64,000 bases of DNA from Serratia liquefaciens ATCC 27592 (GCF_000422085.1 NC_021741.1:3906001-3970000), one strand, 5' to 3'. Counted from the stretch's first letter, positions 19,233 to 29,845 are shown. Numbers and translations are program-made. The notes: generated from the sequence alone by a model not told the origin.

Positions 19233-19248
19233 ACGCAAACGATTGGCA
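19233..19248. promoter_or_regulatory. PurR-like box upstream of glyA
   Basis: ACGCAAACGATTGGCA keeps the ACGCAAACG half of the PurR consensus ACGCAAACGTTTGCGT. E. coli glyA carries a comparable weak PurR site. The whole glyA-hmp gap (19113-19485, 373 bases) otherwise shows no open reading frame. Confidence 0.45.
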
Positions 19249-19424
19249 TTAGGCGCGGCAAGGCTTTGATCCGATAAATCTCCCCATTCGGCAACGGACT
19301 TTTACTCATGCTGGGAATGCGGTTTTTTCATGTTCTGTGAGCGGGATCGCCGCTCGCCGACCCCGCAACAAAAACAGGGGTATTTACAGCCACCACAGAA
19401 ACCGTTAGGATGCGCTTAAACTTA

Positions 19425-19445
19425 AAGATGTATTTAAAATACATC
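19425..19445. promoter_or_regulatory. NsrR operator upstream of hmp
   Basis: GATGTATTTAAAATACATC (19427-19445, preceded by AA) is a near-perfect inverted repeat that matches the known enterobacterial hmp NsrR site in form and position. NsrR is a nitric-oxide-sensing Rrf2 repressor, so hmp should be induced by nitric oxide. Confidence 0.8.
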
Positions 19446-19485
19446 ATTACATTATTCCAATAATGATCGACCAAGGAGCGCTGCC

Positions 19486-20676
19486 ATGCTGGATAGCCAA
19501 ACCATCGCCACCGTAAAATCTACTATTCCCCTGCTGGCCGCTACCGGGCCGAAGCTGACCGCACATTTCTACGATCGTATGTTCGAGCACAATCCCGAGC
19601 TCAAAGACGTGTTCAATATGAACAATCAGCGTAATGGCGATCAGCGTCAGGCGCTGTTCGATGCGATCTGCGCCTATGCCGCGAATATCGAAAATCTGGC
19701 GGCGCTGCTACCGGCGGTAGAACGTATTGCCCAGAAGCACACCAGCCTGAATATTCAGCCGGATCAATATCAGATTGTCGGTGGCCATTTACTGGCGACC
19801 CTGGACGAAATGTTCAGCCCGGGTCAGGAAGTGCTGGACGCCTGGGGCAAAGCCTATGGCGTACTGGCGGACGTATTTATCCAGCGTGAAGGCCAGATTT
19901 ATCAGGCCAGCGAAAGCGCCGACGGTGGCTGGCGCGATCTGCGCGCTTTCCGCATCGTCAAAAAACAACCGCAGAGCGAGGTGATTTGCAGCTTCGTGCT
20001 GGCGCCGGTTGACGGTGGCCGGGTGATCGACTTCAAACCGGGGCAATACCTGGCGGTCTATATCAAGCACGACAGCATGGAGAATCAGGAGATTCGCCAA
20101 TACTCGCTGACCACCTCACCGAACGGCGAATACTATCGCATTGCGGTAAAGCGTGAAGATCAGGGTAAGGTTTCGAATTTCCTGCATCAGCAGGCCAAAG
20201 AAGGCGACGTAATTTACCTTGCTCCGCCGCACGGGGATTTCTTCCTCGAAGCCAAGCCGGATACTCCGGTGGCGTTGATCTCCGCCGGCGTTGGCCAAAC
20301 GCCTATGCTCGGCATGCTCAATACCCTGCACGATAACCAGCATCAGGCGGACGTGCACTGGCTGCACGCGGCGGAAAATGGCAGCGTTCACGCCTTTGCA
20401 GATGAAGTGGCGGACATCGCCGGGCGCATGCCAAACCTGAGCCGCCACGTGTGGTACAACCAACCGAATGCTAATGATGTGGAAGGCCGAGACTACCAGA
20501 GCCGTGGCCTGATGGATCTCAGCGCCCTGCGCGAAACGCTCAGCACCCCGCAGATGCATTACTACTTCTGCGGACCGGTGCCGTTTATGCAACACGTGGG
20601 CAAACAGTTGCTGGAGATGGGCGTCAGCGCCGATCGTATCCACTACGAATGCTTCGGCCCACATAAAGTGATGTAA
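19486..20676 (+). CDS. hmp: Flavohemoprotein (nitric oxide dioxygenase)
   Basis: A 396-residue three-domain enzyme that oxidises NO to nitrate with O2 and NAD(P)H. The N-terminal globin domain holds the proximal histidine in [10 protein letters not shown]; the FAD domain has [16 protein letters not shown]; the NAD domain has [14 protein letters not shown] and FCGPVPFMQ. The length matches E. coli Hmp. It starts 40 bases after the NsrR palindrome, with AAGGAG as the ribosome site. A hairpin at 20683-20711 lacks a clear T run. In E. coli glnB follows, but here an 11.6-kb cluster intervenes. Confidence 0.97.
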   Translation: MLDSQTIATVKSTIPLLAATGPKLTAHFYDRMFEHNPELKDVFNMNNQRNGDQRQALFDAICAYAANIENLAALLPAVERIAQKHTSLNIQPDQYQIVGGHLLATLDEMFSPGQEVLDAWGKAYGVLADVFIQREGQIYQASESADGGWRDLRAFRIVKKQPQSEVICSFVLAPVDGGRVIDFKPGQYLAVYIKHDSMENQEIRQYSLTTSPNGEYYRIAVKREDQGKVSNFLHQQAKEGDVIYLAPPHGDFFLEAKPDTPVALISAGVGQTPMLGMLNTLHDNQHQADVHWLHAAENGSVHAFADEVADIAGRMPNLSRHVWYNQPNANDVEGRDYQSRGLMDLSALRETLSTPQMHYYFCGPVPFMQHVGKQLLEMGVSADRIHYECFGPHKVM

Positions 20677-20711
20677 TTGAAAAGGGCGCAGTTCATCCAC
20701 AACCGCGCCCT

Positions 20712-20837
20712 ATACGCTAAATAATTGGCGTTGCATCGCGGCGGCAACTAAGCGCATCCCCAGAAATGTACAATAAGTACGTGACTGGGGTAAGCGCAGG
20801 CAGCCAACAAAGAGGCAGCTTCAAGTATGACGGGTAT
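20712..20837. repeat. ERIC element downstream of hmp
   Basis: The core GCATCCCCAG..TAAGTACGTGACTGGGGTAAGC matches the ERIC2 arm, and the end GGCAGCTTCAAG..GGGTAT matches the ERIC outer arm. It marks the left edge of the polyamine cluster. Confidence 0.8.
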
Positions 20838-20839
20838 GA

Positions 20840-22027
20840 TTATTTCTCCGCCAGCTTGCGTGTCTCCTGCACCTGCTGTGCCGTCACCGGTGCCGCCTGA
20901 TTCCCCCAACTGCCTCTTAGATAGCTCATCAGATCGGCTGCCTGCTGGTCGTTCAACGTCCAGGCGTAGCCCGGCATGGCGATCGCGGTGGCGTGCTGGG
21001 TGATTGGCGTGTGTGCACCTTCCAGCACCACGCGTAGCGCAGTGATCGGATTTTCCGCCGTCACCGTCGTGTTGCCCGCCAGCGCAGGAATGGTGTTGTC
21101 GCTGCCCTCGCCCTTATTGCCATGACAGGTTGAACAGTACATCGCATAGCTGCGCTGCCCCGCCTGCTGATGGTCGGCGGCCAGCGGCGTCACTTTCTGC
21201 GCCGCGGGTTGTTCCGCCGCCAGGCTGTGCAAATAGGTGGCAATAGCGTTCAGATCGCCGTCGGTAAGATACTGCGTACTGTGGCTCACCACTTCGCTCA
21301 TCGGCCCGGAAACCGCGGCATGTTGGCTGCGCCCGGTTTTCAACAGGGCAACCACTTCGTCCTGCTTCATTCCGCGTAACCCGGAAGCGTACCAATCGTC
21401 CAGCTCAGCGCCGCTCAGGAAGGCCGGCTCTTTGCTGTCCAGACCTTTTTCCTGCATCGCCCAGCCACGCGGCGTATGGCAACTGCCGCAGTGCCCCGCC
21501 CCCTGAACCAAATAGGCGCCGCGATTCCACTCTGCGCTCTGGTCGTGGTCAGGCTGGTAAGGCGTATCGTCATGGAACAGCTGATTCCATACCGCCAGCG
21601 GCCAGCGCATCGACAACGGCCAACTGATGTCACTGGCGCGGTTGGCGGTATTCTGCGCCGGCACTTCGTTCATCAGGTAGTCATACAGCGCGCGCATATC
21701 TTCCGCATTCATTTTGGCGTAAGAGGTATACGGCATCGCCGGATAAAGCCGGTGGCCGTCTTTAGCGATCCCCTGACGCATGGCGCGGTCAAACTCATCA
21801 AAAGAATAAGCGCCGATGCCCTGCTGTTTGTCCGGCGTGATATTGGTGGCGTAGATATTGCCCAGCGGCGTCGGGAACTTCATGCCGCCGGCAAACAATG
21901 CGCCGCCTGACGAGGTATGGCAGGCGGTACAGTCACCGGCCTTGGCCACGTATTCCCCGGCCGACATCGCCTGGGCCGAACCGCCCGCCGCCAGTAAGGT
22001 CAGCAAATACAGTGAACGCATTCTCAT
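20840..22027 (-). CDS. Periplasmic triheme cytochrome c (alcohol dehydrogenase cytochrome subunit type)
   Basis: A 395-residue exported protein with signal peptide MRMRSLYLLTLLAAGGSAQA and three CXXCH heme sites at about residues 33-37 (CTACH), 180-184 (CGSCH) and 298-302 (CSTCH). The spacing is that of the three-domain cytochrome subunits of membrane dehydrogenases, which pass electrons from a periplasmic flavo- or quinoprotein to ubiquinone. The ATG at 22027 overlaps the flavoprotein stop by 4 bases (ATGA); a second ATG at 22021 has better spacing from GGAGGG. The tight coupling makes it the probable electron acceptor of that flavoprotein. Confidence 0.85.
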   Translation of the reverse strand: MRMRSLYLLTLLAAGGSAQAMSAGEYVAKAGDCTACHTSSGGALFAGGMKFPTPLGNIYATNITPDKQQGIGAYSFDEFDRAMRQGIAKDGHRLYPAMPYTSYAKMNAEDMRALYDYLMNEVPAQNTANRASDISWPLSMRWPLAVWNQLFHDDTPYQPDHDQSAEWNRGAYLVQGAGHCGSCHTPRGWAMQEKGLDSKEPAFLSGAELDDWYASGLRGMKQDEVVALLKTGRSQHAAVSGPMSEVVSHSTQYLTDGDLNAIATYLHSLAAEQPAAQKVTPLAADHQQAGQRSYAMYCSTCHGNKGEGSDNTIPALAGNTTVTAENPITALRVVLEGAHTPITQHATAIAMPGYAWTLNDQQAADLMSYLRGSWGNQAAPVTAQQVQETRKLAEK

Positions 22028-23934
22028 GCTCCCTCCTTCGCGGCAACCTTGCCATAGGCCAGCTCATTGACCGCACGCCATGCCTGGTCGATCGCCGAGT
22101 TGGCGTACGGGCTCCAGTCTGAATCCGAGTTGGCAATCACGATTTTGCCGATCGGCTGGCGCGCCGTCTCAATGATTTTCTTCGCTTCGTCCTCGTCGTC
22201 AAACAAGCCGTTGAGGAAATAGGAGTAACCGTGCGACCAGCGGTTGACGGTAATGGCTTCAATATCACGCTGGTGATCGAACCCGGCCGACCCCAGCATG
22301 CCCTGCAATTGTTCGCGGATCATCTGCTCATGCACTTCAAACGGTGTGCCCAACAGCAGGGCACGGCCTTTACGTGACTGTTCGCGCGGGCTGAGTCCGC
22401 TGCCCGCCAACGTCGGCACGTATACCATATGCAGGCCAATGGGCTGGTTGGGATCGCGCGGGTGCTGATAGCCGCCCATACTCACTGGATAATCCAGCTT
22501 CACGCGGCAATAAGGGGCGGTTGGGGAGTAAACTTCATGTACGCCCAGTTTGATAAACGGCTGCCAGTTGCGGATCACCACTTTGCTGTACACCAGCGGT
22601 GACTTCACGTTCTGCTTCAGCGCCTCTTGCTGTTCGGCCGACATTTCCGGTACCAGGTACGGGATCATCATGTTGTACCCGGCCATCACCACCTGCCCGG
22701 CGCGCACCTTGGTCATTTTCTCGCCGGTCATATAGGTCACTTCGACCTTGTCACCGACGTTAGCCGCGTGCAATCCGGTGCTGTTCAATCGCAGTTTTAC
22801 CGGCGAATCGGCCCGGTCTAGCTGGCTGTAATCGAACCTGGCGAGAACGATGTCATTCATGTCTTTGCCGCCCGGTGAAACCGCCGGGATCAGATGGCGT
22901 ACCATCAGACGCGTCAGGGTAGCGTTGCCGTCCGGGAAGTGGAACACGTAAGGATCGTCGAGATCCGCCTGCGACTCTTCGTCCAGCGGCGGCAGGTTCA
23001 TACCGTTCAGGCCCGGCAGGTCACAAATACGGGCGTCGCTGCATGAAGTGGCGTCAATGCCCACCGCCTGGAAATCACTGGTAGTTTGCTGGAAATAGCG
23101 GATAGCCATTTCGCTCAGCCCCACCTTTTCACGCAGGAATTCGGTATAGCTGTGCTTGTCGAGCCATTCGCTTTTCTGCTCCTGGCTCATTTCCGGCAGG
23201 TAGTCCTTGTTCACCGTATGCAGTGCAATCAGCGCCTGACGGTCGCTTTCCGGCAGCGGGAAATCGCCGATAAAAGCTTCATAGGAACGGCCGTTGAGTC
23301 GGTCATGCGGAATATCGTCCGCCACCATACGCCCGGGATCGCCGCTCACCACTTTGTCGACGCCAAAGTTCTTACGGTCGAAATAGACACCGCGGCTCAG
23401 GTTCAGATTGGGGTAAAAAGTGGTGTCGAAAGCCTTTTCCAGGTTGTCGATGCTGACACCCAGTTTTTTCAGCAGCCCCATCGCTACCGGGCTAAAGTTG
23501 GAACGCGGCGACTGCAGCGACTCGCTGCCGCCATAGCCGAGGATGGTCCCGTTCTCACTGCTGAATTCATTGCGTTTGGCATGGCCACCAAAATCATCAT
23601 GGTTGTCGATCAGCAAAATACGCTGCTGCGTCCCCTTCATTTGCTGCCAGAAACAGGCCGCGGCCAGCCCGCTGATCCCGGCACCGACCACCACCAGATC
23701 AAACTCTTCCGTCGCCGGTACGGCGGCAAAATCGAAGGCCCGACCGTCACGCCCCAATTGGTGCGCATGTTCAAAGGAACCGGGGTGATTGCCCCGCAGT
23801 CCGGTCAGCGTCGGCGGATAGTAGAGGGTTTGATTGGCGGTTTGCGGCGATGCCCGCAGGATCTGCATCGGCGTCAGCCCGGCAGCGATGGTGATCGCCA
23901 CCCCATTAAGAAAATCGCGTCTGGTGATGCCCAT
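22024..23934 (-). CDS. Tat-exported FAD oxidoreductase, spermidine dehydrogenase-like
   Basis: A 636-residue protein from the ATG at 23934, preceded by AAGGAAG. It opens with a twin-arginine signal (TRRDFLNG) and a hydrophobic stretch, so it is exported folded with cofactor. The FAD-binding motif VVVGAGISGL lies at about 81-90, followed by IDNHDDFGGHAKRNEF. Serratia marcescens is known to make a spermidine dehydrogenase with FAD and heme that yields 1,3-diaminopropane and 4-aminobutyraldehyde. The neighbouring polyamine importer and two aminobutyraldehyde dehydrogenases support that activity here. The assignment rests on context and general resemblance; another amine or alcohol substrate is possible. 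Confidence 0.65.
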   Translation of the reverse strand: MGITRRDFLNGVAITIAAGLTPMQILRASPQTANQTLYYPPTLTGLRGNHPGSFEHAHQLGRDGRAFDFAAVPATEEFDLVVVGAGISGLAAACFWQQMKGTQQRILLIDNHDDFGGHAKRNEFSSENGTILGYGGSESLQSPRSNFSPVAMGLLKKLGVSIDNLEKAFDTTFYPNLNLSRGVYFDRKNFGVDKVVSGDPGRMVADDIPHDRLNGRSYEAFIGDFPLPESDRQALIALHTVNKDYLPEMSQEQKSEWLDKHSYTEFLREKVGLSEMAIRYFQQTTSDFQAVGIDATSCSDARICDLPGLNGMNLPPLDEESQADLDDPYVFHFPDGNATLTRLMVRHLIPAVSPGGKDMNDIVLARFDYSQLDRADSPVKLRLNSTGLHAANVGDKVEVTYMTGEKMTKVRAGQVVMAGYNMMIPYLVPEMSAEQQEALKQNVKSPLVYSKVVIRNWQPFIKLGVHEVYSPTAPYCRVKLDYPVSMGGYQHPRDPNQPIGLHMVYVPTLAGSGLSPREQSRKGRALLLGTPFEVHEQMIREQLQGMLGSAGFDHQRDIEAITVNRWSHGYSYFLNGLFDDEDEAKKIIETARQPIGKIVIANSDSDWSPYANSAIDQAWRAVNELAYGKVAAKEGA

Positions 23935-24020
23935 AATTGGCTTCCTTTCAGTTTTTATTATCATCAGACCGGCGGGGCCGGTCTGAAGGCCGCGTTATTT
24001 TGCGGATAAATACAATAAAA

Positions 24021-25445
24021 TCAATGTTTGAACATCACATGACGTATCGCAGTGTAGTCTTCCAGGCCATACATCGACATATCCTTGCCGTAGCCGGACA
24101 GCTTCTGGCCACCGTGCGGCATCTCGCTCACCAGCATGAAATGGGTATTCACCCAGGTGCAGCCATACTGCAGACGAGCGCTTAGACGGTGTGCCCGACC
24201 AACATCCCGGGTCCACAACGACGACGCCAGGCCATACTGTGACTCGTTGGCCCAGGCCAATACCTGCGCCTCATCTTCGAACTCCGTGACGGTTACCACC
24301 GGCCCGAACACTTCACGCTGCACAATCTCATCTTCCTGACGCGCACCGGCCAGCAGCGTTGGCTGGAAATAGTAGCCTTGGCCGTTGACTCGCTCACCGC
24401 CGGTTACCACCTGCACGTGCGGCAGCGCCTTGGCTCGCTCCACAAAACCCACCACCCGCTCCAGATGCTGAGCGGTGATCAACGGGCCCAGCTCGCTGTC
24501 TGGATCTTCCGGCGGGCCTATCTTCAGGCTGCCAATAGCCTCACCCAAGGCCTTTACCAACTGCGGGTAAATGCCTTTCTGGGCGTAAATCCGGCAGGCG
24601 GCGGTGCAATCCTGGCCAGCGTTGTAGAAACCAAAGCTGCGAATGCCGTCCACCACCTGTTGCAGATCGGCGTCGTCGAACACCAGTACCGGCGCCTTGC
24701 CGCCCAGTTCCATATGGGTACGTTTAATGCCGGGCGCGGTATGGGCAATGATGTGTTCGCCGGTAGCGATTGAGCCGGTCAGCGACACCATGCGCACCTT
24801 GTCATGGCCGGTCAGTCGGTCACCGACGCTGGCACCGCGGCCAAACAGCACGTTGAATACGCCCGCAGGGAACACATCGGCGGCCAGCTCCGCCAGCTTG
24901 AAGGTGGTCAGCGGGGTTTGTTCCGAAGGCTTGAGCACCACGCAGTTACCTGCCGCCAATGCCGGAGCCAGCTTCCACGCCGCCATCATCAGCGGGTAGT
25001 TCCAGGGAGCGATTGAAGCGACCACCCCCAACGCATCGCGGCGGATCATCGACGTGTGCCCGGCCAGGTATTCACCGGCCGCCAGCCCACTCAGGCAACG
25101 GCTGGCACCGGCGAAGAAGCGGAACACATCCGCCACCGCCGGCAACTCATCGTTCAATACGCAGTGGTAAGGTTTGCCGCAGTTAAGCGACTCCAGACGG
25201 GCAAAGGTTTCCGCATGGTGGTCGATCAGGTCCGCCAGCTTCAGCAGGTGCTCGGCACGCTCTTTCGGTGTGGTCTGGCCCCATTCGCCAAACGCGGCGT
25301 CGGCTGCCAACACCGCCTGATCGACCTGCTCCGCACTGGCTTCAGCCACCTGCACCACCACCTCTCCGGTCGCCGGGTTATACACCGGCAACAACGCCCC
25401 CTGGCCGGCAACCAGTTGGCCGTTAATCAACAATTGGCTTTGCAT
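24021..25445 (-). CDS. patD: Gamma-aminobutyraldehyde dehydrogenase
   Basis: A 474-residue NAD-dependent aldehyde dehydrogenase, collinear with E. coli PatD/YdcW over its whole length. The catalytic Cys280 is in [14 protein letters not shown] and the general base Glu246 in HMELGGK. It oxidises 4-aminobutyraldehyde, from putrescine or spermidine breakdown, to GABA. In E. coli it follows ydcSTUV, as here, but an ERIC element now separates ydcV and patD. The spermidine-dehydrogenase-like gene follows after 86 bases. Confidence 0.92.
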   Translation of the reverse strand: MQSQLLINGQLVAGQGALLPVYNPATGEVVVQVAEASAEQVDQAVLAADAAFGEWGQTTPKERAEHLLKLADLIDHHAETFARLESLNCGKPYHCVLNDELPAVADVFRFFAGASRCLSGLAAGEYLAGHTSMIRRDALGVVASIAPWNYPLMMAAWKLAPALAAGNCVVLKPSEQTPLTTFKLAELAADVFPAGVFNVLFGRGASVGDRLTGHDKVRMVSLTGSIATGEHIIAHTAPGIKRTHMELGGKAPVLVFDDADLQQVVDGIRSFGFYNAGQDCTAACRIYAQKGIYPQLVKALGEAIGSLKIGPPEDPDSELGPLITAQHLERVVGFVERAKALPHVQVVTGGERVNGQGYYFQPTLLAGARQEDEIVQREVFGPVVTVTEFEDEAQVLAWANESQYGLASSLWTRDVGRAHRLSARLQYGCTWVNTHFMLVSEMPHGGQKLSGYGKDMSMYGLEDYTAIRHVMFKH

Positions 25446-25485
25446 ATAGACGAACCCCTCAGTTATTTATTTTTAGCGACATGAT

Positions 25486-25617
25486 CCCTTTCCCCAATGG
25501 ATTTCAAGTTGCAGCTAGGCGGCAAGAGCGTAAATCCCCCGGAGCTTATACAAAATAAGTGACTGGGGTTTACGCTCGCAGCCAACAACGCTGCAGCTTG
25601 AAAGACGAAGGGGAAAG
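25486..25617. repeat. ERIC element between ydcV and patD
   Basis: The inverted outer arms TTTCAAGTTGCAGC and GCTGCAGCTTGAAA enclose CCCCCGGAGCTTATAC and AATAAGTGACTGGGGTTTAC, which match the ERIC arms. The outermost CCCTTTCCCC/GGGGAAAG extends the palindrome. Confidence 0.85.
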
Positions 25618-26424
25618 CTATTTGCCGCTGCCGGCGACGCTTTCGCCACCTTTGGTCAGGTAATAGGCCCCCAAAATCGGGATCATGGTCAGCAGCATCA
25701 CCGACAGCGCCACCACGTTGGTGATCGGCACGTCACGTGGGCGACCGAGCTGGTTCAGCAACCACAGCGGCAGCGTGCGCTCATGGCCGGCGGTGAAAGT
25801 GGTGACAATGATTTCATCAAACGACAACGCGAACGCCAGCATGCCACCGGCCAGCAGCGCCGAGCCAAGGTTGGGCAATATCACGTAGCGGAAGGTTTGC
25901 CAGCCGTCGGCACCGAGATCCATAGAGGCCTCGATCAGGCTGTAGGAGGTTCGGCGGAAACGGGCAATCACGTTGTTGAACACGATCACCACGCAGAAGG
26001 TGGCATGGCCAATGACGATGGTCAGCACCCCCGGTTCGATATTCAGCGCCTTAAACGCCGCCAGCAGTGCCAGACCGGTGACAATGCCCGGCAGCGCGAT
26101 CGGCAACAGCAGCAGCAACGAAATGCTGTCTTTGCCGAAGAAGTCACGCCGGTAGAGAGCCGCTGCCGCCAGCGTGCCCAGCACCAGCGCCACAACGGTG
26201 GCCAGCGCGGCAATCTGCGCGGACAGCAGCATCGCATCGATAATGTCCTGGCGCCCGGCGGCAACGCTGAACCAATGCAGCGTAAACCCCTTCGGCGGGA
26301 AGCTGAAAGCCGCATCCTCGGTGTTGAAGGCGTAGATGGCGATAATCGCCAACGGGAAATGCAGGAAAATCAGTCCGCCCCAGGCGGCCAGTTTTAGCCC
26401 TAACGGCGCGCGTTCAGAGTGCAT
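25618..26424 (-). CDS. ydcV: Polyamine ABC transporter permease YdcV-like (PotC type)
   Basis: A 268-residue inner-membrane permease with six predicted helices and the EAA loop ([25 protein letters not shown], residues about 165-190) that contacts the ATPase. It is collinear with E. coli YdcV (start [17 protein letters not shown]). It overlaps the end of ydcU by 11 bases. With YdcU it should form the putrescine/spermidine channel. Confidence 0.92.
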   Translation of the reverse strand: MHSERAPLGLKLAAWGGLIFLHFPLAIIAIYAFNTEDAAFSFPPKGFTLHWFSVAAGRQDIIDAMLLSAQIAALATVVALVLGTLAAAALYRRDFFGKDSISLLLLLPIALPGIVTGLALLAAFKALNIEPGVLTIVIGHATFCVVIVFNNVIARFRRTSYSLIEASMDLGADGWQTFRYVILPNLGSALLAGGMLAFALSFDEIIVTTFTAGHERTLPLWLLNQLGRPRDVPITNVVALSVMLLTMIPILGAYYLTKGGESVAGSGK

Positions 26425-27358
26425 CGAAAGCCCCCAGACGTTTCACAATGGAAAGATAAATCGCGATCAGCACGATCGGCACCAGAGTAAAGGCCGCAGC
26501 CATCGGCATATTGCCGATCGCCCCTTGCTGGGCGTACACCATGCTGCCGATAAAGTAGCCCGGCGGCCCCACCAGTTGCGGCACGATAAAGTCCCCCAGG
26601 GTCAGCGAAAAGGTAAAGATTGACCCGGCGGCGATCCCCGGCACCGCCAACGGCAGGATCACGTAACGAAAGGTCTGCGCAGGGCGTGCGCCCAGATCCG
26701 CCGAGGCATGCAACAGCGAAGGAGGCAGGCGTTCCAGTGCCGCCTGGATCGGCAGGATCATGAACGGCAGCCAGATATAAACAAACACCAGAAAACGGCC
26801 TAACCCGGAGGTGGATAGCGTGTTACCGCCGACACCCGGTACGGTCAGGATCGCCGCCAGCAACGGCTCCAGCCCGAGATGCTGCAGGAACCATTGCGCT
26901 ACGCCATCCTTCGCCAACAGCAGCGTCCAGGCGTAGGCCTTGACGATATAGCTGGCCCACATCGGCATCATCACCGCGATGTAGAAAAACGCCTTGGTGC
27001 GGCCGCTGGTGTAGCGCGCCATGTAATAGGCAATGGGAAACGCCAGCACCGCGCTGGCCAGGGACACCAGTACCGCCATCGTCAGCGTGCGCAGAATGAT
27101 GTCGTAATTGGCCGGGTTGAACAGCGCCCGCAGGTTATCGAAGGTCAGATCCGGCGTCACCGTCATGGTGAAGTCGTCGAAGGTGTAAAACCCCTGCCAC
27201 AGCAGCGTCAGCAGTGAGCCGAGGTAGACCGCGCCAAACCACAGCAGCGGCGGCACCAGTAACAGCAGCAGGTACAGCGTCGGCCGGCGATAAAGGTAGG
27301 TCGACAGGGTGCGCAAGGTTCCGCGGCGCGGCGCGGGATAATCGATGCTCATCTCCAT
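26414..27358 (-). CDS. ydcU: Polyamine ABC transporter permease YdcU-like (PotB type)
   Basis: A 314-residue permease from the ATG at 27358, one base after the ydcT stop. The C-terminal two thirds match E. coli YdcU closely ([39 protein letters not shown] as the EAA loop, [17 protein letters not shown]). Its N-terminal 25 residues differ from E. coli. It is the partner of YdcV in a type I importer. Confidence 0.92.
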   Translation of the reverse strand: MEMSIDYPAPRRGTLRTLSTYLYRRPTLYLLLLLVPPLLWFGAVYLGSLLTLLWQGFYTFDDFTMTVTPDLTFDNLRALFNPANYDIILRTLTMAVLVSLASAVLAFPIAYYMARYTSGRTKAFFYIAVMMPMWASYIVKAYAWTLLLAKDGVAQWFLQHLGLEPLLAAILTVPGVGGNTLSTSGLGRFLVFVYIWLPFMILPIQAALERLPPSLLHASADLGARPAQTFRYVILPLAVPGIAAGSIFTFSLTLGDFIVPQLVGPPGYFIGSMVYAQQGAIGNMPMAAAFTLVPIVLIAIYLSIVKRLGAFDAL

Positions 27359-27359
27359 T

Positions 27360-28388
27360 TCACCTCGCCTCCAGCAATGGCACCATCGCCTCACGTGACC
27401 AGCAGGCGGTGACCGGTTGGCCGATCAGATGCGGCTGCCCGTCGGCGAGCCACTGAGGATTCGCCTGGCTGACCAGCAGTTTTTCACCGCTGTTCAACGC
27501 AATTTCGTAGCGCGTCGCCGCCCCCTGGTAATGGATCTCCTGCAGCGTACCCTGCACCTGAATTTCCCCCTGCGCTGCGCCGGCCTGATCCGCGAGCCGA
27601 ATATGCTCGGGACGGATCGAGAAGGTGGCGGCCTGGCCCAACAGCCGCTGCGCCAAATCGCTGCGCACCACGTTAGAGGTGCCGACAAACTCGGCGACAA
27701 ACGGCGTCTTCGGTCGCATGTAGAGTTCGCGCGGCGCGTCCACCTGTTCAATACGGCCATTGTTGAACACCGCCACCCGGTCGGACATCGACAACGCTTC
27801 GCTCTGATCGTGGGTGACGAAAATAAAGGTGATGCCGAGCTGGCGCTGCAACTTTTTCAACTCCCCCTGCATCTGCTCGCGCAGCTTGAGATCCAGCGCG
27901 CCGAGCGGTTCATCCAACAGCAGCACCCGCGGCCGATTGACCAGTGCGCGAGCCAGTGCGACACGCTGCCGCTGGCCGCCGGAAAGGTGCGCCGGTTTGC
28001 GCTCGGCTACAAACCCCAACGCCACGCTGTCCAGCGCTTCCTGCGCACGGGCCAGGCGTTCTCGCTTGGCGACGCCTTTAACCATCAGCCCGTAAGCGAC
28101 GTTTTCCAGCACCGACATATGTGGGAACAGCGCGTAATCCTGGAAGACGGTATTCACGTCGCGCTGATACGGCGGCAAATTGGCGGCCTCCTGCCCGTGA
28201 ATACGAATCGAGCCGGCAGTGAGCTGTTCGAAACCGGCGATCAACCGCAGGCAGGTGGTTTTCCCCGAGCCGGAAGGCCCGAGCATGGAGAAGAATTCCC
28301 CGTCTTGTATCTCGATTGAAACCCGGTCCACGGCGCGAACCTCGCCGAAGCTTCGCGAAACATCGATAAATTGCACGGCAATGGTCAT
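27360..28388 (-). CDS. ydcT: Polyamine ABC transporter ATPase YdcT-like (PotA type)
   Basis: A 342-residue ATP-binding subunit. Walker A is GPSGSGKT at 37-44, the signature LSGGQ at 135-139 and Walker B VLLLDE at 155-160. The C-terminal TOBE-type domain contains FSIRPEHIRL. It energises uptake through YdcUV and lies in the order S-T-U-V, as in E. coli. Confidence 0.94.
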   Translation of the reverse strand: MTIAVQFIDVSRSFGEVRAVDRVSIEIQDGEFFSMLGPSGSGKTTCLRLIAGFEQLTAGSIRIHGQEAANLPPYQRDVNTVFQDYALFPHMSVLENVAYGLMVKGVAKRERLARAQEALDSVALGFVAERKPAHLSGGQRQRVALARALVNRPRVLLLDEPLGALDLKLREQMQGELKKLQRQLGITFIFVTHDQSEALSMSDRVAVFNNGRIEQVDAPRELYMRPKTPFVAEFVGTSNVVRSDLAQRLLGQAATFSIRPEHIRLADQAGAAQGEIQVQGTLQEIHYQGAATRYEIALNSGEKLLVSQANPQWLADGQPHLIGQPVTACWSREAMVPLLEAR

Positions 28389-28442
28389 GATCTGCGCTCC
28401 TGATTGACGTTAATCGGGCGTAGCGAACTACGCCCGCACGGG

Positions 28443-29597
28443 TTACCGACCGCCCATGATGGCGATGTAATCCTGAGTCCAGCGGCTGTAGGGCACGAAT
28501 TTTCCGCCCTGCGCCTGTGGCGTTTTCCAGAAGGCAATCTTGTCGAACTGGTTGAAACCGTTGGTCTCGCAACCTTTATCACCCAGCAGCGTGCTGGCCT
28601 TGCAACCCGCCGGTGACGCCGGAACAGAACCGAACCAGGCGGCAACGTCGCCCTGCACTTTCGGTTCCAGCGACCAGTTCATCCACAGATAGGCGCAGTT
28701 CGGGTGTTTGGCATCGGCGTGCAGCATGGTAGTGTCGGCCCAACCGGTCACCCCCTCTTTCGGGAATACCGTACCGATCGGCTGGCCTTCCCCTTTCAGG
28801 GCATTGGCCTGATACGGCCAGGCGCTGGAGGCGACCACGCCTTCGTTTTTGAAATCGCTCATTTGTACCGAGGTGTCATGCCAGTAGCGGTGGATCAGTG
28901 CATGCTGGGTACGCAACAGCTTCAACGCCGCCTGATACTGCTCTTCGTTAAGCTGATACGGATCGCTGATGCCAAGCTGCGGTTGCGTGGCCTTCAGGAA
29001 CAACGCCGCATCGGCGATATAGATTGGCCCATCGTAGGCCTGAACCCGGCCCTGGTTGGTTTTGCCATCCGGCAGGTTCTGCTGCTGGAACACTACTGCC
29101 CAACTGTCCGGCGGTGTCGGGAAAGTTTTGGTGTTATACATCAGCAGGTTCGGGCCCCACTGATAGGGCGTGCCGTAAGTTTTGCCGTCCAGGGTGTACC
29201 AGGCACCGTTTAACAGGCGCGGGTCGATGTTTTTCCAGTTAGGGATCAACGCGGTATTGATCGGCTGCACCCGCTTGCCGAAAATCAGCCGCAGCGAAGC
29301 GTCGCCGGAAGCGGTGACCAGGTCGTAGCCTCCTTTGGCCATCAGGCTGACCATTTCGTCGGAAGTGGCGGCGGTTTTCACATTCACCGCGCAGCTGGTT
29401 TGCTTTTCAAACTGGCTGACCCAGTCGTAGTTTTTATCGGACTGACCGCGTTCGATGTAACCGGGCCAGGCAATGATATCCAGTCGCCCTTCGCCCTTGC
29501 CGAGCGCCTGCGGCAGATCGGCCGCCTGGGCCAAACCGCAAAGTACGGTGAAACAGAGCGCGGAAACTGTGGTGGTGACTGCGGTAGTTTTTCCCAT
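28443..29597 (-). CDS. ydcS: Periplasmic polyamine-binding protein YdcS-like
   Basis: A 384-residue exported solute-binding protein with signal peptide ending AQA at about residue 25. The mature part starts ADLPQALGKGEGRLDIIAWPGYIERG, typical of the PotD/YdcS group, and DLVTASGDASLRLIFG follows. It delivers putrescine or spermidine to the YdcTUV importer. E. coli YdcS has also been linked to polyhydroxybutyrate synthesis. It is the first gene of the transporter set; an ERIC element lies upstream. Confidence 0.92.
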   Translation of the reverse strand: MGKTTAVTTTVSALCFTVLCGLAQAADLPQALGKGEGRLDIIAWPGYIERGQSDKNYDWVSQFEKQTSCAVNVKTAATSDEMVSLMAKGGYDLVTASGDASLRLIFGKRVQPINTALIPNWKNIDPRLLNGAWYTLDGKTYGTPYQWGPNLLMYNTKTFPTPPDSWAVVFQQQNLPDGKTNQGRVQAYDGPIYIADAALFLKATQPQLGISDPYQLNEEQYQAALKLLRTQHALIHRYWHDTSVQMSDFKNEGVVASSAWPYQANALKGEGQPIGTVFPKEGVTGWADTTMLHADAKHPNCAYLWMNWSLEPKVQGDVAAWFGSVPASPAGCKASTLLGDKGCETNGFNQFDKIAFWKTPQAQGGKFVPYSRWTQDYIAIMGGR

Positions 29598-29662
29598 CGT
29601 AATTACCCCTGTGTGGCCTATCTGTGTGCGGCAGGGAACGGCTGCCGCCCTAGTCTCATTTT

Positions 29663-29839
29663 ATTTACCCTATGAATTTCAAGTTGGCCGCTTTAGCGCG
29701 TCCATGCGCTCGCGGCATTTGTACATCCCTGTACAGCACAGCCAGGCGACCAGCTCACTCATCCCCAGGCGCTTACTTGAGTAAGCAACTGGGGATGAGT
29801 GCAGGTAACATCGCTGCAGCTTGAAAAGCGACGGGTATG
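29663..29839. repeat. ERIC element with internal insertion, upstream of ydcS
   Basis: The arms TTTCAAGTTG and GCTGCAGCTTGAAA enclose CATCCCCAGGCGCTTACTTG and AGTAAGCAACTGGGGATGAG. The element is about 50 bp longer than its relatives because of extra sequence near 29696-29745 that contains its own palindrome (TGTACATCCCTGTACA). Longer ERIC forms with internal insertions are known. Confidence 0.75.
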
Positions 29840-29845
29840 CTGCCT

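Noticed and set aside
20683..20711. Terminator of hmp
   Set aside because: The AGGGCGC/GCGCCCT stem has a 15-base loop and no T run.
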